Source of the DNA: an uncultured Barnesiella sp.
GTDB taxonomy: Bacteria; Bacteroidota; Bacteroidia; Bacteroidales; Barnesiellaceae_A
Assembly: GCA_944321085.1 (NCBI GenBank)
Contig: CALUJY010000003.1
Location: 62,001 to 126,000 of the forward strand
Length of the DNA: 64,000 nucleotides
Reading direction: 5' to 3'
This document shows, one piece after another, positions 50,272 through 60,573 of the stretch. Numbering within the stretch: the stretch's first letter is position 1; the number at the start of each line of letters is the position of its first letter. The notes beneath the pieces were generated by a model. It was not told the DNA's origin and searched no databases. It was given only the letters and a program-made list of their open reading frames with translations. The position numbers and the translations under genes are program-made.

Positions 50272-51714
50272 ATGAAACCATTAAACAAAGAGACGGCATC
50301 TAAGACCGTGCGCCCCGAGCGTATTATTCAATTTGGCGAAGGTAACTTCTTGCGTGCTTTCGTAGATTGGATTATTTTTAACATGGACGAAAAGACCGAC
50401 TTCAACAGCAGTGTTGTAGTCGTTCAACCGATAGACCGTGGCATGGTAGATATGCTCAACGCACAAGATTGCCTCTATCACGTCAATCTTCAAGGTATAG
50501 ACAAGGGCGAGTCGGTAAACAGCCTTACTAAAATAGACGTTATAAGCCGTGCGTTGAATCCCTACACCCAGAACGCCGAGTTTATGGCACTTGCAGACCA
50601 ACCCGAGATGCGTTTCGTTATCTCCAATACGACCGAGGCCGGCATTACGTTCGACCCCTCTTGCAAGCTCGACGATGCACCCGCTTCGTCATATCCCGGC
50701 AAGTTGACACAGTTGCTCTACCGTCGCTACAAAACTTTCAATGGCGACATGAGCAAGGGTCTTATCATCTTCCCCTGTGAGCTTATCTTCCTGAACGGTC
50801 ACAAGCTGAAAGAGACTATTTACCAATACATAGAGCTGTGGAACCTCGGTAACGACTTCAAAGAGTGGTTCGAGAAGGCTTGCGGCGTATATGCAACGTT
50901 GGTAGACCGCATCGTACCGGGATTCCCCCGCAAAGATATCGACGCAATCAAAGAGAAATTGCAATACGACGACAACCTGGTAGTACAAGCCGAGATATTC
51001 CACCTCTGGGTAATTGAGGCTCCGCAAGAGGTAGCCAAAGAGTTCCCTGCCGACAAAGCCGGTTTGAACGTATTGTTCGTACCTTCGGAAGAGCCCTATC
51101 ACGAGCGTAAAGTGACGCTGCTCAACGGCCCGCACACCGTATTGTCGCCCGTGGCATATCTCTCGGGTATCAATATCGTACGCGACGCTTGCCAGCACCC
51201 CGTTGTAGGACGCTATATCCATCGTGTGATGTTCGACGAGCTGTTGGAGACTCTCAACCTCCCGAAAGAGGAGCTCGTGAAGTTTGCCAACGATGTGCTC
51301 GACCGCTTCAACAACCCGTTCGTCGACCATCAGGTAACCTCTATCATGCTCAACTCTTTCCCCAAATATCAGACCCGCGACCTCCCCGGCTTGAAGGTTT
51401 ACCTGCAACGCAAGGGCGAGCTGCCCAAAGGCTTGGTTCTCGGTCTGGCCGCCATCATTACCTATTACAAAGGCGGTGTGCGCGAAGACGGAGCCGAAAT
51501 CGTTCCCAACGACTCGCAAGAGATTATGGACCTGCTCAAAGAGTTGTGGGCTACCGGCGATACCCGCAAGGTGGCAGAGGGCGTGTTGGCCGCAGAGTTT
51601 ATCTGGGGTGAGAACCTCAACAACATACCCGGGCTTGCCGACGCTGTGAAAGGTTACCTCGACTCGATACAGGAGAAAGGCATGCTCGAAACAGTAAAAG
51701 CTATTTTGGACTAA
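50272..51714 (+). CDS. uxaB: Tagaturonate reductase (altronate oxidoreductase)
   Basis: UxaB reduces D-tagaturonate to D-altronate with NADH, the second step of galacturonate catabolism. The 480-residue protein belongs to the mannitol-dehydrogenase-like long-chain group: N-terminal RIIQFGEGNFLRAFVDWII (Rossmann motif), the conserved VKNRI-like segment replaced here by RKVTLLNGPHTVLSPVAYLSG (Lys/Asn/His catalytic region), and a C-terminal helical domain. It is preceded by the polygalacturonase gene and followed by uxaA after 19 bases. Confidence 0.93.
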   Translation: MKPLNKETASKTVRPERIIQFGEGNFLRAFVDWIIFNMDEKTDFNSSVVVVQPIDRGMVDMLNAQDCLYHVNLQGIDKGESVNSLTKIDVISRALNPYTQNAEFMALADQPEMRFVISNTTEAGITFDPSCKLDDAPASSYPGKLTQLLYRRYKTFNGDMSKGLIIFPCELIFLNGHKLKETIYQYIELWNLGNDFKEWFEKACGVYATLVDRIVPGFPRKDIDAIKEKLQYDDNLVVQAEIFHLWVIEAPQEVAKEFPADKAGLNVLFVPSEEPYHERKVTLLNGPHTVLSPVAYLSGINIVRDACQHPVVGRYIHRVMFDELLETLNLPKEELVKFANDVLDRFNNPFVDHQVTSIMLNSFPKYQTRDLPGLKVYLQRKGELPKGLVLGLAAIITYYKGGVREDGAEIVPNDSQEIMDLLKELWATGDTRKVAEGVLAAEFIWGENLNNIPGLADAVKGYLDSIQEKGMLETVKAILD

Positions 51715-51733
51715 TACAGCCCGTTACAACAAC

Positions 51734-53221
51734 ATGAATACATATATAAAGATAAATCCTGCCGATAACGTAGTAGTGGCTATCGACCCGCTTAAAGCGG
51801 GCGATACCATTACCGTCGACGGCGAAGATATAACCCTGCGCAGCGATGTGCCCGCCGGTCACAAGGTAGCGCTCAAAGAGTTTGCCGAGGGCGACAATAT
51901 CATCAAGTATGGTTGTCCCATAGGCCACGCACGCATGGCGATAGCCAAGGGCGACTGGGTGAACGAAAAGAACATAAAGACCAATCTCGAAGGTCTGCTC
52001 GATTATACCTACAATCCCGTAGATACTACGCTCGACATACCTCACAGAGAGCTCACCTTCGACGGTTATCGTCGCAAAAACGGCGATGTGGGTGTGCGCA
52101 ACGAAATATGGATTATCCCTACGGTAGGCTGCGTAAACGGGGTGGTCAATCAGTTGGCCGAGTCGCTCCGTGCCGAGACCGGCAGCAAGGGCGTCGATGC
52201 CATCGTAGCTTTCCCACACAACTACGGCTGTTCGCAACTGGGTAATGACCATGAGAATACGCGCAAGGTATTGCGCGACATGTGCCTGCATCCCAATGCC
52301 GGAGCCGTGTTGGTCGTAGGATTGGGTTGCGAAAACAACCAGCCCGATGCCTTCCGTGAAATGCTGGGCGACTACGATACCGAACGCATCCGCTTCATGG
52401 TGACCCAGCGCGTGCACGACGAGCATGAGGAGGGTATGAAGATATTGCGCGAATTGTATGCCATCGCATCGCAGGACAAACGCGAGAGCGTGCCTTTGAG
52501 CGAGTTGCGCGTGGGCTTGAAATGCGGCGGTTCCGACGGTTTCTCGGGCATTACGGCCAATCCCATGCTGGGCGTCTTCTCAGACTTCCTCATCGCCCAA
52601 GGCGGAACGTCGGTGCTCACCGAGGTTCCCGAGATGTTTGGCGCCGAGACCCAGCTGATGAATCGTTGCGATACGGTAGAGCTCTTCGATAAAACCGTAC
52701 ATCTTATCAACGATTTCAAGGCATACTTTATGGCCAACAAGCAGCCCATCTACGAGAATCCCTCGCCCGGAAACAAAGCCGGCGGTATATCGACCCTCGA
52801 AGAGAAGTCGCTCGGTTGCACACAGAAGTGCGGCAAATCGGGTGTAAAAGATGTGCTGATGTATGGCGACCGTCTCAAAACCCGTGGCCTCAACCTCCTG
52901 AGTGCCCCCGGCAACGACCTTGTGGCTGCCACGGCACTGGCCTCGGCAGGCTGCCACATGGTACTCTTCACGACAGGCCGCGGCACACCCTTCGGCACCT
53001 ACGTCCCCACGGTGAAAGTATCTACCAATACCAACCTCTTTAACAACAAGCCCGGCTGGATAGACTTCAATGCCGGCACGCTGGTAGAGGGCGAGAGCAT
53101 GGAGTCGCTGAGCAACCGCTTCATCGACTATATCATCGAAGTGGCAAGCGGCCGCTTCACCAACAACGAACGCAAGGGCTATCACGAGATAGCCATCTTC
53201 AAGACAGGCGTTACGTTGTGA
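51734..53221 (+). CDS. uxaA: Altronate dehydratase
   Basis: UxaA dehydrates D-altronate to 2-keto-3-deoxygluconate. The 495-residue protein has an N-terminal SAF domain (about 5-85, DVPAGHKVALKEFAEGDNIIKYGCPIGHA) and the large catalytic domain with GYRRKNGDVGVRNEIWIIPTVGCVN, SQLGNDHENTRKVL, GCENNQPDAFREML and LKCGGSDGFSGITANPMLG. The signature FTTGRGTPFGTYVPTVKVSTN is close to the C-terminus. A hairpin lies between uxaA and uxaC. Genes for KDG kinase and aldolase are not in this window. Confidence 0.95.
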   Translation: MNTYIKINPADNVVVAIDPLKAGDTITVDGEDITLRSDVPAGHKVALKEFAEGDNIIKYGCPIGHARMAIAKGDWVNEKNIKTNLEGLLDYTYNPVDTTLDIPHRELTFDGYRRKNGDVGVRNEIWIIPTVGCVNGVVNQLAESLRAETGSKGVDAIVAFPHNYGCSQLGNDHENTRKVLRDMCLHPNAGAVLVVGLGCENNQPDAFREMLGDYDTERIRFMVTQRVHDEHEEGMKILRELYAIASQDKRESVPLSELRVGLKCGGSDGFSGITANPMLGVFSDFLIAQGGTSVLTEVPEMFGAETQLMNRCDTVELFDKTVHLINDFKAYFMANKQPIYENPSPGNKAGGISTLEEKSLGCTQKCGKSGVKDVLMYGDRLKTRGLNLLSAPGNDLVAATALASAGCHMVLFTTGRGTPFGTYVPTVKVSTNTNLFNNKPGWIDFNAGTLVEGESMESLSNRFIDYIIEVASGRFTNNERKGYHEIAIFKTGVTL

Positions 53222-53241
53222 TGCAAATCATTGAATAATCC

Positions 53242-53268
53242 GGCATGCAGCCCGAAAGGCTGCATGCC
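53242..53268 (+). terminator. Intra-operon hairpin between uxaA and uxaC
   Basis: Arms GGCATGCAGCC (53242-53252) and GGCTGCATGCC (53258-53268) form a perfect 11-bp stem with a CGAAA loop. There is no U-tract after it, so it may reduce read-through or protect the upstream messenger, rather than terminate fully. Confidence 0.5.
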
Positions 53269-53294
53269 GTCAAACATTAAAAAAGAGACAGAAT

Positions 53295-54701
53295 ATGAAA
53301 CCTTTTATGGACGAAAACTTTTTGCTGCAAACAGAGACTGCACAAAAGTTATACCACGAACATGCGGCCAAAATGCCTATCATAGACTACCACTGCCATC
53401 TTGTCCCTAAAATGGTAGCAGACGATTACCGCTTCCGTTCCATCACCGAGCTTTGGTTGGGTGGCGACCATTACAAATGGCGTGCCATGCGTTCCAACGG
53501 CGTCGACGAGCGTTACTGCACCGGCACCGATACGACCGACTGGGAGAAGTTCGAGAAATGGGCCGAGACCGTACCCTATACGCTGCGCAACCCCCTCTAT
53601 CACTGGACACACCTCGAACTGAAAACGGCTTTCGGTATCAACAAGATACTCAAACCCGAGACTGCTCGTGAAATCTTCGATGAGTGCAACGAGAAGTTGG
53701 CTCAACCCGGTTACACAGCCCGTGGATTTATGCGCCGTTACAACGTAGAGTGCGTATGTACCACCGACGACCCCGTAGATAGCCTCGAATATCACAAAGC
53801 TACACGCGAGAGCGGTTTCGAGATAAAAATGCTCCCCACATGGCGTCCCGACAAGGCCATGGCCGTAGAGGTACCTGCCGAATTCCGTGCATACGTAGAG
53901 AAACTTGCCGAGGTAAGCGGCGTGACCATCAGCACCTTCGACGATATGATCGAGGCCCTGCGTCGTCGTCACAAATTCTTCGAGGAGATGGGTTGCCGCC
54001 TGAGCGACCACGGTATCGAAGAGTTCTATGCCGAAGAGTATACCGATGCCGAGATACGCGCCATATTCAACAAAGTATATGGAGGCAAGGAGCTTACGCA
54101 CGAAGAAATTCTCAAATTCAAGTCGGCCATGCTCGTAGCCTTTGGCGAGATGGATTGGGAAACCGGTTGGACACAACAATTTCACTACGGCGCCATCCGC
54201 AACAACAACACGTTGATGTACAAGAAACTCGGTCCCGATACCGGTTTCGACTCGATAGGCGAGTTTACAACCGCCAAAGCTATGTCGAAATACCTCGACC
54301 GCCTCAACAGCGAGGGCAAGCTCACCAAGACGATATTGTATAATCTCAATCCGTCGGCCAACGAAGTGATAGCTACCATGTTGGGTAATTTCCAAGACGG
54401 CAGCGTGCCGGGCAAGATACAATTCGGCTCGGGCTGGTGGTTCCTCGACCAGAAAGACGGTATGGAGAAGCAGATGAATGCCCTCTCGTTGCTGGGCTTG
54501 CTGAGCCGCTTTGTGGGTATGCTCACCGACTCGCGCAGCTTCCTCTCTTATCCGCGTCACGAGTACTTCCGCCGTACCCTTTGCAACCTCTTGGGTCGCG
54601 ATATGGAGAATGGCGAAATACCCGCTTCGGAACTCGACTTCGTAGGTCGTATGGTAGAAGACATCTGCTACAACAACGCAAAACGTTTCTTCAACTTCTA
54701 A
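53295..54701 (+). CDS. uxaC: Glucuronate (uronate) isomerase
   Basis: UxaC isomerises D-galacturonate to D-tagaturonate (and D-glucuronate to D-fructuronate), the entry step of the pathway. The 468-residue protein shows family motifs KMPIIDYHCHLVPKMVADDYRF near the N-terminus, including the H-x-H metal site (HCH), DYHKWRAMRSNGV-like DHYKWRAMRSNGVDE, TTDDPVDSLEYH, and the C-terminal FGSGWWFLDQKDGMEKQMNALSLLGLLSRFVGMLTDSRSFLSYPRHEYFRR. It ends the galacturonate operon, which is closed by a hairpin about 50 bases later. Confidence 0.96.
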   Translation: MKPFMDENFLLQTETAQKLYHEHAAKMPIIDYHCHLVPKMVADDYRFRSITELWLGGDHYKWRAMRSNGVDERYCTGTDTTDWEKFEKWAETVPYTLRNPLYHWTHLELKTAFGINKILKPETAREIFDECNEKLAQPGYTARGFMRRYNVECVCTTDDPVDSLEYHKATRESGFEIKMLPTWRPDKAMAVEVPAEFRAYVEKLAEVSGVTISTFDDMIEALRRRHKFFEEMGCRLSDHGIEEFYAEEYTDAEIRAIFNKVYGGKELTHEEILKFKSAMLVAFGEMDWETGWTQQFHYGAIRNNNTLMYKKLGPDTGFDSIGEFTTAKAMSKYLDRLNSEGKLTKTILYNLNPSANEVIATMLGNFQDGSVPGKIQFGSGWWFLDQKDGMEKQMNALSLLGLLSRFVGMLTDSRSFLSYPRHEYFRRTLCNLLGRDMENGEIPASELDFVGRMVEDICYNNAKRFFNF

Positions 54702-54749
54702 GTCTCGCATAACCCCAATCTACATTCCTGCTCGTAGGCAGGAAATAAA

Positions 54750-54795
54750 ACAGGGAGCTGTTCACGGTGTCGTGGGCAGCTCCCGCTTGTTTATA
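54750..54795 (+). terminator. Terminator after uxaC
   Basis: Arms GGGAGCTG (54753-54760) and CAGCTCCC (54777-54784) form an 8-bp GC-rich stem, extended by AAACA/TTGTTT flanks with a mismatch, followed by GCTTGTTTATAT. It separates the uxa operon from the CRISPR locus and faces the tracrRNA terminator. Confidence 0.7.
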
Positions 54796-54859
54796 TGCAA
54801 CTGCTGTTGGTGAAGCGATTTATATAGCCATGCTCTTGCTTTGTTGCTGTTGCCATATT

Positions 54860-54956
54860 AAAAAAAGGAGGAGGAACTTCCCGAAAAATCGGAGTTCCCC
54901 CAACTCAATGTTTTCACAACGGAATAATCCTTATTGTGATTTGATGAATTTTTATG
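54860..54956 (-). ncRNA. tracrRNA of the type II-C CRISPR system
   Basis: The plus-strand sequence TTGTGATTTGATGAATTTTT (54934-54953) is identical to 20 consecutive bases of the reverse-complemented CRISPR repeat, so the transcript running leftward is its anti-repeat. On the minus strand the anti-repeat is followed by a short nexus-like hairpin (AAGGATTATTCCG) and a terminator hairpin (GGAACT/AGTTCC outer stem at 54873-54878 and 54893-54898, CCGA/TCGG inner stem with AAAA loop) ending in seven T (54860-54866). The RNA is about 95 nt. It would guide Cas9 and allow RNase III processing of crRNA. It is divergent from cas9. The 5' end is inferred from the promoter, not measured. Confidence 0.92.
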
Positions 54957-54959
54957 TTA

Positions 54960-54991
54960 CAAAATTAGACGATATTTTTTATAAATACAAA
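54960..54991 (-). promoter_or_regulatory. tracrRNA promoter
   Basis: On the minus strand TTTG (54988-54991), a 20-base spacer and TAATTTTG (54960-54967) give a full Bacteroidota promoter. The expected start, a few bases downstream, falls at the first base of the anti-repeat. The spacing is the same as in the tRNA-Asp promoter. Confidence 0.85.
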
Positions 54992-55010
54992 TGTTTGGAA
55001 TAAAAATTTG

Positions 55011-55018
55011 TATATTTG
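55011..55018 (+). promoter_or_regulatory. Putative -7 box of cas9
   Basis: TATATTTG fits TAnnTTTG, 41 bases before the cas9 ATG. No -33 TTG at the expected distance is seen. The cas9 and tracrRNA promoters are back to back within about 60 bases. Confidence 0.5.
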
Positions 55019-55059
55019 ATGAAGAAATATTTGAATAATCATTTTTTGAAAAGCATGCC

Positions 55060-58000
55060 ATGAAACGAATTTTAGGTTTAGACTTAGGAGCTAACAGTAT
55101 AGGGTGGGCTGTGGTAAACGAGGCCGAGAATAGTGATGAGAAATCGTCTATTATAAGATTGGGGGTAAGAGTAAATCCCTTGACGGTAGATGAAAAAAAT
55201 AATTTTGAGAGTGGAAAGTCTGTTACGACACAAGCCGATAGGAGAACCAATCGCTCGGCGCGGCGTAATTTGCAGCGTTATAAGTTACGTCGTGAATGTC
55301 TGCGTGAAGTTTTGATAGAGGGAGGCGCGATTACTTCCGAAACGGTGTGTGCAGAGCAAGGCAAAGGTTCTACTCACGAAACATATCGTCTGAGGGCTAT
55401 GGCCGTAACCGAGCCGGTAACCTTAGAGGAATTTGCGAGGATATTGTTTGCCATCAACAAGAAGCGGGGCTACAAAAGCAATCGTAAGGCTAATAAAGAA
55501 GATGGTGTGGCCATAGATAGCATGTCGGTAGCAAAAGAATTATACGATAGAGAAATAACTCCGGGACAGTATTGTTATGAGTTGTTGCAAAAAGGAAAAA
55601 AGAAATTGCCCGATTTCTACCGTTCAGATTTACAAGTAGAATTGGATAAGATATGGTCGTATCAACGTTGTTTCTATCCCGATATTTTCACCGACCAATT
55701 GCAAGAGCAACTCGTCGGTAAGTCGCAGCAGCAATCGGTAGCCATTATGACCAAGTGCGGTATAAATCTTGCCGAGAATAAAGGGAAAGAGAAAAAGCTG
55801 CAATATTACAAGTGGCGAAGCGAAGCAGTATGTAACAAGCTCGATATAGGCGAAGTTGCGTTGGTAATATGTATGTTGAATGGCGAAATAAATGCTTCGA
55901 GTGGTTATTTGGGCAATATAGGTGACCGGAGTAAGAAACTCTATTTCAACCGACAGACAATCGGGCAGTATTTGTATAGTCTGTTGTGTCAGAGCAGGCA
56001 CAACTCTTTGAAGAATCTTGTATTCTACCGTCAGGATTATTTAGATGAGTTTGAGGCAATATGGCAAGAACAGAGTAAGTATCATCCCGAACTCACGTAT
56101 GCGTTGAAAAAGAAGGTGCGCGACACAATTATTTTCTATCAACGCCCGCTGAAAAGTGCAAAGGGATTGGTAAGTATATGTGAGCTGGAAGGCCATATCC
56201 AAGAGATAGATAAAGATGGCAAGAAAGTGCTGCGGACGGTAGGACCGAAGGTATCCCCCAAGTCGTCGCCTATATTTCAGGAGTTTAAGATATGGCAACG
56301 TCTGAATGATACCCGTCTTACCGAGATAGTGCGACATCCCATTACGCACCGTATAGAACGTATAGTGCGAGAACTGTCGATAGAGGAGAAAAATATATTG
56401 TGTACAGAACTCTCTATCGTAGGTGGGCTTGAAAAAGGAGACGTGTTGAGGTTGCTTTTCGGAACTGCTGAGAACTATGATTTGAACTTCAAAGAATACG
56501 AAGGCAATAAGACATTTAGCGCCTTGTTTGCCAAGTATCGACAAATTGCCGAGCTGGCAGGGGGGAATATGTCGAAATGTAAAACAGCCCGAGAGAAGAT
56601 AGAAGCAGTAGAGAGAGTTTTCGATACGTGTAATTACGAGACACAACTTCTTCACTTTGACTCTTCGTTGCCTTCTCACGATTGCTATTTGCAACCGGCT
56701 TATATGTTGTGGCATCTGTTATACTCTTATGAAGGTGACAATTCCAAGTCGGGATTAGAAGGGTTGATAAGAAAGATTATGGAATTGACAAGGATGGAGC
56801 GAGAGTATGCTGCAATGATTGCAGGGGTCTCGTTCGAGTCGGATTACAGTAGCCTGAGTAACAAGGCTATGCTGAAAATACTGCCTTTTATGAAAGATGG
56901 CAACGATTACGGCGTGGCTTGCTGCTATGCCGGATACCGACATTCCAAAAATTCATTGACCAAGGAAGAGAACGAGAATAGGCCACTCAAAACACACCTC
57001 GATATATTGCCCCGCAATGCGTTGCGTAATCCGGTGGTTGAGAAGATACTAAACCAGATGGTACACGTTGTGAATGACGTTATAGATAAGTATGGCCCAT
57101 TGGATGAGATACGTGTAGAGATGGCACGTGAGATAAAAAGCTCGGCACAAGAGCGTGAGGACAAGTATAAAGCCATGAACGACGCGGCTCACAAGCACGA
57201 GGCGATACGAAAGATATTACGTGAAGAGTTTCATATTGAGCATCCGAGCCGTAACGATATTATACGATATAAATTGTATGAAGAGCTCGAAATGAATGGG
57301 CATAAGACATTATATACCGATACTTATATATCGCGTGAGAGTATTTTCAGTAAAGAGTTCGACATCGAGCATATTATACCGAAAGCGCGCTTGTTTGACG
57401 ACTCTTTCTCAAACAAGACATTAGAGGTGCGCAAAGCGAATATAGAGAAGGGCGATATGACAGCCTATGACTATGTAGCCACGTTGGGTGCCGAGGCTTT
57501 GGCAGCCTATGAAGGGCGGGTCGATTATTTGTATAAAAAGAAAAAAATATCGGAGGGTAAATGGAAGAAGCTGAGAATGAAGCAGGCCGATATTCCTGAT
57601 GACTTTATCGACAGGGACTTACGCAACACGCAGTACATAGCCCGATATGCGATAGGCATGTTGCGCGATGTTGTAAGAGTCGTTGTTCCTACGGTTGGAG
57701 CAATAACAAGCCGATTGCGTGAAGACTGGCAGCTGGTAGATGTGATGAAAGAGCTCAATCGCAATAAATACGAGCGATTGGGGCTGGTAGAGTATTATCG
57801 CGATAGAGATGGTCGTCTATTGTGGCAAATAAAAGATTGGAGCAAGCGCAACGACCATCGCCATCATGCCATGGATGCTCTGACGGTCGCTTTTACAAAG
57901 ATGTCTTATGTGCAATATCTCAACAATCTGAATGCACGTAGCGATAAGTCGTCGAGCATATATGCCATAGAAAAGGCCGAACTAAGTCGGTCGGGTTATG

Positions 58001-59178
58001 GCGGACAACTGCGTTTCAATCCTCCTATCCCCGATTTTAGGCGAGAGGCTTTGCGGCACTTGCAAACGGTGTTAGTATCGATTAAAGCTAAAAACAAGGT
58101 AGTTACACTCAATCTTAATAAAACAAAACGCAAGGGCAGTAATGAAGGGTGCATGCAACTGACACCCCGTGGCAGCCTGCATAAAGAGACGGTATATGGT
58201 ATGCGACGACAGGTCTCGGTGATAACCAAGACGATAGGTGCTACGTTTACTGCCGATGTGATACAGCGAGTGACAAACAGACGGTATCGCGAAGCGTTAC
58301 TGCAACGGTTGGCACAGTTCGACGGCGATGCCAAGAAGGCATTTACCGGCAAAAACCGTCTCGATAAGAACCCCGTATATTGCGATGAGGCTCATCGGCA
58401 AGTTGTTCCTATGGCAGTAAAGGTATTTACCTATGAGGTTATATATACTGTGCGCAAGAGTGTTGCCGATAAGTTGAATATTGAGAAGGTTGTTGATAGT
58501 GGCGTCAGAAAAAAATTACAAGAGCATATCGACAAATACGGCGAGGCCTCATTTTCTGACCTTGAAGCACATCCTATCTATCTTGATGAGGAGAAAGGGA
58601 TAACCATTAAAAAAGTTACGGTTAAAGGATTGAACAATGCTGTGCCTTTGCACGATAAATGCGACTATGCCGGTAGATATATTACCGACGCCGCCGGCCG
58701 CCGCATTCCTGCCGATTATGTAAGTACCGGAAACAACCATCATGTAGCTATTTTTAGAGATGCCGATGGCAAGTTGCAAGAACATGTCGTTTCTTTTATG
58801 GAGGCCGTAGCACGTTGCGTGCAAGGATTGCCGGTCGTAGATAAGGCATACAACAGAGAGGTAGGTTGGACATTCCTTTTCACCATGAAACAGAATGAAT
58901 ATTTCCTATTTCCCGATGAGGAGTCAGGGTTCAATCCCCAAGAAATAGACCTGTCAGACCCTGAAAATTATGCCCGTATTTCGCCGCATCTGTTCCGGGT
59001 GCAGAAGTTTACTACTAAATATTATGTATTCAGGCATCACTTAGAAACGACTATCGACGATGATAATAGGTTGCAAGATATTACATGGAAAAGAATAACG
59101 AATATGCAAGCCCTTGAAGGCATTGTAAAAGTGCGTATCAATCATATTGGTGAAATCGTACATGTAGGAGAAGAGTAG
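55060..59178 (+). CDS. cas9: CRISPR-associated endonuclease Cas9, type II-C
   Basis: Cas9 cuts DNA matching a crRNA spacer when bound to crRNA and tracrRNA. The 1372-residue protein has RuvC-I RILGLDLGANSIGWAVV (Asp8), an arginine-rich bridge helix (about 56-85, RRTNRSARRNLQRYKLRREC), a recognition lobe, RuvC-II IRVEMARE (Glu687), the HNH domain FDIEHIIPKARLFDD (His771, with Asn in FSNKTL and KANIEKGD), and RuvC-III HHAMDALTV (His936, Asp939). All catalytic residues are present, so it should be an active nuclease. It is much larger than the Neisseria II-C protein but normal for Bacteroidota. cas1 starts one base after the stop. No csn2 or cas4 is present. Confidence 0.98.
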   Translation: MKRILGLDLGANSIGWAVVNEAENSDEKSSIIRLGVRVNPLTVDEKNNFESGKSVTTQADRRTNRSARRNLQRYKLRRECLREVLIEGGAITSETVCAEQGKGSTHETYRLRAMAVTEPVTLEEFARILFAINKKRGYKSNRKANKEDGVAIDSMSVAKELYDREITPGQYCYELLQKGKKKLPDFYRSDLQVELDKIWSYQRCFYPDIFTDQLQEQLVGKSQQQSVAIMTKCGINLAENKGKEKKLQYYKWRSEAVCNKLDIGEVALVICMLNGEINASSGYLGNIGDRSKKLYFNRQTIGQYLYSLLCQSRHNSLKNLVFYRQDYLDEFEAIWQEQSKYHPELTYALKKKVRDTIIFYQRPLKSAKGLVSICELEGHIQEIDKDGKKVLRTVGPKVSPKSSPIFQEFKIWQRLNDTRLTEIVRHPITHRIERIVRELSIEEKNILCTELSIVGGLEKGDVLRLLFGTAENYDLNFKEYEGNKTFSALFAKYRQIAELAGGNMSKCKTAREKIEAVERVFDTCNYETQLLHFDSSLPSHDCYLQPAYMLWHLLYSYEGDNSKSGLEGLIRKIMELTRMEREYAAMIAGVSFESDYSSLSNKAMLKILPFMKDGNDYGVACCYAGYRHSKNSLTKEENENRPLKTHLDILPRNALRNPVVEKILNQMVHVVNDVIDKYGPLDEIRVEMAREIKSSAQEREDKYKAMNDAAHKHEAIRKILREEFHIEHPSRNDIIRYKLYEELEMNGHKTLYTDTYISRESIFSKEFDIEHIIPKARLFDDSFSNKTLEVRKANIEKGDMTAYDYVATLGAEALAAYEGRVDYLYKKKKISEGKWKKLRMKQADIPDDFIDRDLRNTQYIARYAIGMLRDVVRVVVPTVGAITSRLREDWQLVDVMKELNRNKYERLGLVEYYRDRDGRLLWQIKDWSKRNDHRHHAMDALTVAFTKMSYVQYLNNLNARSDKSSSIYAIEKAELSRSGYGGQLRFNPPIPDFRREALRHLQTVLVSIKAKNKVVTLNLNKTKRKGSNEGCMQLTPRGSLHKETVYGMRRQVSVITKTIGATFTADVIQRVTNRRYREALLQRLAQFDGDAKKAFTGKNRLDKNPVYCDEAHRQVVPMAVKVFTYEVIYTVRKSVADKLNIEKVVDSGVRKKLQEHIDKYGEASFSDLEAHPIYLDEEKGITIKKVTVKGLNNAVPLHDKCDYAGRYITDAAGRRIPADYVSTGNNHHVAIFRDADGKLQEHVVSFMEAVARCVQGLPVVDKAYNREVGWTFLFTMKQNEYFLFPDEESGFNPQEIDLSDPENYARISPHLFRVQKFTTKYYVFRHHLETTIDDDNRLQDITWKRITNMQALEGIVKVRINHIGEIVHVGEE

Positions 59179-59179
59179 T

Positions 59180-60465
<1,286 letters not shown>

Positions 60466-60466
60466 A

Positions 60467-60500
60467 ACAAATAAACCTGCCCGATGGCAGGTTTATTTGT
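60467..60500. terminator. Bidirectional hairpin between cas2 and the CRISPR array
   Basis: Arms ACAAATAAACCTGCC (60467-60481) and GGCAGGTTTATTTGT (60486-60500) form a perfect 15-bp stem with a CGAT loop, starting one base after the cas2 stop. The AT-rich outer arms give T-rich tracts on both strands. It could end cas transcription from the left and array transcription from the right. Confidence 0.8.
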
Positions 60501-60573
60501 ATTACATACGGTCGTTTTTTTTATTCTATTTCTTGTTGTAAGTTTCTGATGTGCAGCTGTATACATGCATTGT
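60501..60573. other. Probable CRISPR leader on the cas2 side
   Basis: This 73-base AT-rich stretch (with a run of eight T) separates the hairpin from the first perfect repeat. GCTGTAT at 60556-60562, 18 bases before the array, copies the first seven bases of the repeat and may be an integration-related motif or chance. No promoter reading into the array was found here on the plus strand. Confidence 0.55.

Noticed and set aside
53349..54710. Long antisense frame of about 450 codons opposite uxaC
   Set aside because: It mirrors the codon pattern of uxaC, which has unmistakable family motifs. The antisense product resembles no family and has no promoter element.
60501..60509. ATTACATAC in the leader, matching nine bases near one end of the repeat
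   Set aside because: The match is short, AT-rich and not positioned like a truncated repeat; likely chance.
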